In this document: positions 61,111 through 64,000 of the stretch, one piece after another
Layout: the number at the start of each line of letters is the position of its first letter
Numbering within the stretch: position 1 is the first letter of the stretch
DNA from: Carya illinoinensis
Taxonomy: Eukaryota; Streptophyta; Magnoliopsida; Fagales; Juglandaceae
NCBI RefSeq assembly: GCF_018687715.1
Contig: NC_056755.1
Span: 20,466,001-20,530,000, forward strand
Length of the DNA: 64,000 nucleotides
Direction of reading: 5' to 3'
Notes under the pieces: generated by a model
Seen by the model: only the letters and a program-made list of their open reading frames with translations
The model's database searches: none
What the model was told of the DNA's origin: nothing
Translations under genes and position numbers: made by a program

Positions 61111-64000
61111 TTAAAGTTGGCAGGGAAGAGAGGGAGAGAGAGAGAGGGGTTTGATAAGCGAAGGTGCATGATGACACATATCATGAGGTCGGGAGAAAAG
61201 CTACTTCCACGCTTTTCTATTTGGAATGATTATCCCATAATTTGTTTGCTTTTTGTTTTCTCCAATTTTCTAAGCAACTCTCATCCAATAACCATGTTTG
61301 AGTAAATTTATTTTGATTATAAAATAATGGTTTAATTATATGCATGAAAAGGACTTTAAATATTTCGAAGGACGCCTGCTCGTCCCTTGTAATATTTTTT
61401 TGTTTCTAATCAACTCTCCTACCAATTCTTTGTTATAAATTTGTTTTTCATGGATCAATTTAGTTATATATAGGTTGATGTGATAAATTTCTCATAGGAG
61501 TGATATATGTTTCTATGTTAACAACTAGGTTTACTAACAAAATTTTTCTATAATTAGTTTTAGATAACTTATTGAATTGAAATAACTGCCTTTTATGCCT
61601 TCCAAATATAAATTGTTCTATACCACACAAAGATTCAAATACTCTCTATAATCCAATACCAATCAAACATCGCGTTCAAGGGGATCTCACTCATGAGTGA
61701 CAAATGTGAGACCAATTCACTTCTAATCCTATAATTTTTGTTGCACAAAGATCTTGATCTTATGTTAAGCTAGCTATGTTATTTCTTCCTTTCTTCCTTT
61801 TCTTATTTTGTTGGGTACAAATATTTCAAATGTCATAATATTATAAAACCCTCATCTTTTTGCCTAAGTTTCATACCTTTTAGTACCACTTCATTATCAT
61901 CTCTTACAACACTACTCATGTCTTGAACTTATTGTAGTAAAAGAGGGAAATCATGTTTAAACAACTTCACACATTCAAATTATAAAAAAATTTGAAAATA
62001 GAGTATAATTATGAAATTAACAATGCCCAATATCATTTCATGCATGTGAGGATTGTGCCAACACAAGAAGACAAGCCACTTTCTATGGTCAAATGGAAGA
62101 CAAAGAAGAGAGCATTTCCTTGGAAAGATGGAAGACTAGGTAGTGACGGTCTTCAAACTACAGCTAGTCCAACGAGGTGAGCAACACTATGTAGAAAGCC
62201 TAGTAGACACATCTCAGCACAGGGCATAACAAAAGCCTTTCCACCTTGTGCCTAGTGAGCAAGTACCCAGGTGAAGAATGAGGAGCTGAATAGGCTAATA
62301 GTTTTGGAAAAAGGTACCAATTGTACAAAGGGTGAGATACGAGTCTAAGGCAAGCAACGGTCAAAGGCAAGACCCATATGAACGTAAGGGCTTTCTAGGA
62401 TAACAAGAAAATGCTTAGAAGGTAACAGTATAGTATGCAAAGTCCCATACTTCACCTGAAATGTCACATCCAGAGTAAGTCTGCAGAAGAAAGGTCACGG
62501 CCTGCAAATCATATCATATGAACCCAGAGGTATATGGTCTAGCGCCACTTGAGAGAACACCATTCAAAGAGATATTGCGAACTAGACTAAAGACAAATTG
62601 AAGGAACGTGTGTGCCTTATCCCATTAGTCTGTCTCTATATCCTGCAGATGGACGATTGAGACTAAAGGGCTCTTATTCAAGCACACTAATAGTCACAAG
62701 GATGTCAGAAGGTCACTTGACAATCCTGCCCTATAAATCACTTAAGCTAAAAGTCAAAATCTTACTTTCAAGATAGTGAGTGTTCGAATCTCTTTTAAGT
62801 CAAAGTCTTAAAAAAAAAAAAAAAAACAAGTGGCTTTAGAGGGAGTAATGCCATTACCGCTGTAATGTTTCTAATACTATGAGGTAGGGTAGTTTCTATT
62901 ACAATATTAGAAAATGTGGGGTAAATGCTATGGGTGTGTTGTGAGTTCTAGCATTGCATATTCTGTATCTTTCCCATTTTTGTTCATGAATTAATAAATA
63001 TTTTCATTCATTATGTTTACAAATATCTTTACATTGTGATTTTGAAATTTTGAAGTTTGAATGGTTTGGATTGGTGATGTGGTAATTTTAGGTGTGTGAG
63101 TCTTACCGTGAGTCAATAATCATGGACGAGTTGAGAATTCCCTAGGCCATTCCTTTGACATGTGGTCATGAGTTTCATACTAGTAGAGAGTGTGCCCCTG
63201 TGATGATTGGGGTGGAGCGCCTTCGTATTGGCCCCACTTAATAGAAGGTTCAGAGATTCGTCGAGCATATCATGTGTGGTGTTTTTGAGTTGGTTTCCTG
63301 GGTAAAATGTGTCCCCAGCATAACAAGTATGCTTCGGTATGTATATTGGCTAACTTGAAACAGGCAAATCAACTTGCACCTTGGTTGGGTGAGGGTGAGT
63401 CGTCGAGCCGAACGGTGAAGTGATTTCCACTACTTGGCATTTTGTAAGATTTATGAGATAAGATTTATGTGTGATAATCTAGGTGATGTGATGAGATAAG
63501 TTTTACACGTTTAAGAAAAAGGGTCATTCCTCATTTCGGGGATATGTATATATACATACACTTGAGTTTTGCACAGAAAATAATTCCGTAGAGGGTGATT
63601 CATCACCATGACTATGAATATATGTGTTTTGCTTAGAAAGTGATTCTTTGTCACACACAAATACACATGTTCACAGATCTTTTGTATGAAACTATGCATT
63701 ACATCTTCATGTGCATTATCTCTAATTAGTGATTTTGTCACAATTGTTTAACCTATCTATTATTTCATTTATCGGAAGCATAGACTTTGTTGCAGAGTTA
63801 AACCCAAGAGAAATTAGGTACCTGAGGAAGATGGCCGACCAAACCCAATCAAGGAATAGCAGCAGAGGCCTATCTCCATTAATAGTATTTATAACATTTT
63901 GAATGTATGGTTTAGCCTAGCAACAAATCGCATATGGCTTGTAACTGGATGTAGCAATTGAAATGGATGGTACTATATAAGGTTACTTGGGAAATGAAGT
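61111..64000. other. No gene recognised
   Basis: AT-rich DNA. A poly(A) run at 62811-62827 follows ttcgaatctcttttaagtc (62775-62793). The latter resembles a Pol III B box and so hints at a SINE, but no A box or target duplication is clear. The stretch 63090-63480 has mixed composition and phrases like cttggcattttg that also occur near 18630, suggesting old retroelement sequence. The small ORFs are unremarkable. Confidence 0.4.

Overview
This window looks like a plant nuclear chromosome, most likely a eudicot and possibly woody. The reasons are an INDETERMINATE DOMAIN (IDD) zinc-finger gene with plant exon structure, a Ty3/gypsy chromovirus of the Tekay type, a CACTA (En/Spm) DNA transposon, a plant hAT fragment, and AT-rich intergenic DNA. 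The species cannot be named from the sequence. Only one convincing host gene is complete (IDD, 58521..60794, minus strand). Most of the first 57 kb is nested transposable elements.

Layout. 1-10035: a decayed LTR fragment, then a non-autonomous LTR element (LTRs 1405-3676 and 7620-10035, no gag-pol) with a solo LTR (4428-6545) inside it. 10036-15618: unassigned, TE-like DNA, with a GC-rich degenerate tandem repeat and a TATA-bearing, LTR-like stretch. 15619-22144: broken LTR pieces, a foreign 1.25 kb insertion, a tandem repeat, a second LTR family starting TGTAACACCC, and another copy of the main LTR family. 23986-28105: an LTR interrupted by a solo LTR with a perfect GATTC target duplication (24813-27179). 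28601-29737: the 3' part of a hAT element. 29878-30611: a 61-bp LTR tip next to a two-exon orphan coding fragment. 30612-32949: a solo LTR. 33387-42971: a complete, recently inserted Tekay-type element (minus strand, target duplication GTTTT) with near-identical 2.3 kb LTRs, tRNA-iMet primer site, polypurine tract, Gag-protease, RT-RNase H, integrase and chromodomain. Its pol is broken by one frameshift and one nonsense codon. 43702-56670: a 13 kb CACTA element (target duplication TAC) carrying a dead TNPD-type transposase, a dead Transposase_24-type gene, an antisense 'putative plant transposon protein' pseudogene, subterminal repeats, and a solo LTR (53933-56030). 58521-60794: the IDD gene. 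60795-64000: its upstream region and unassigned DNA.

One LTR family dominates (starts near TGTGACGCCCCC, ends near GGGTCATCACA in window orientation). At least eight copies or fragments are present, all in the same orientation. They share a hairpin array, a long purine tract, internal minisatellites and two strong splice-donor-like sites about 1 kb apart. The coding Tekay element shares termini, PBS and PPT with the non-coding copies, so it or a relative probably mobilised them. Solo LTRs outnumber complete elements, which implies active removal by LTR recombination. Coordinates of decayed elements are approximate; alignments were made by eye.
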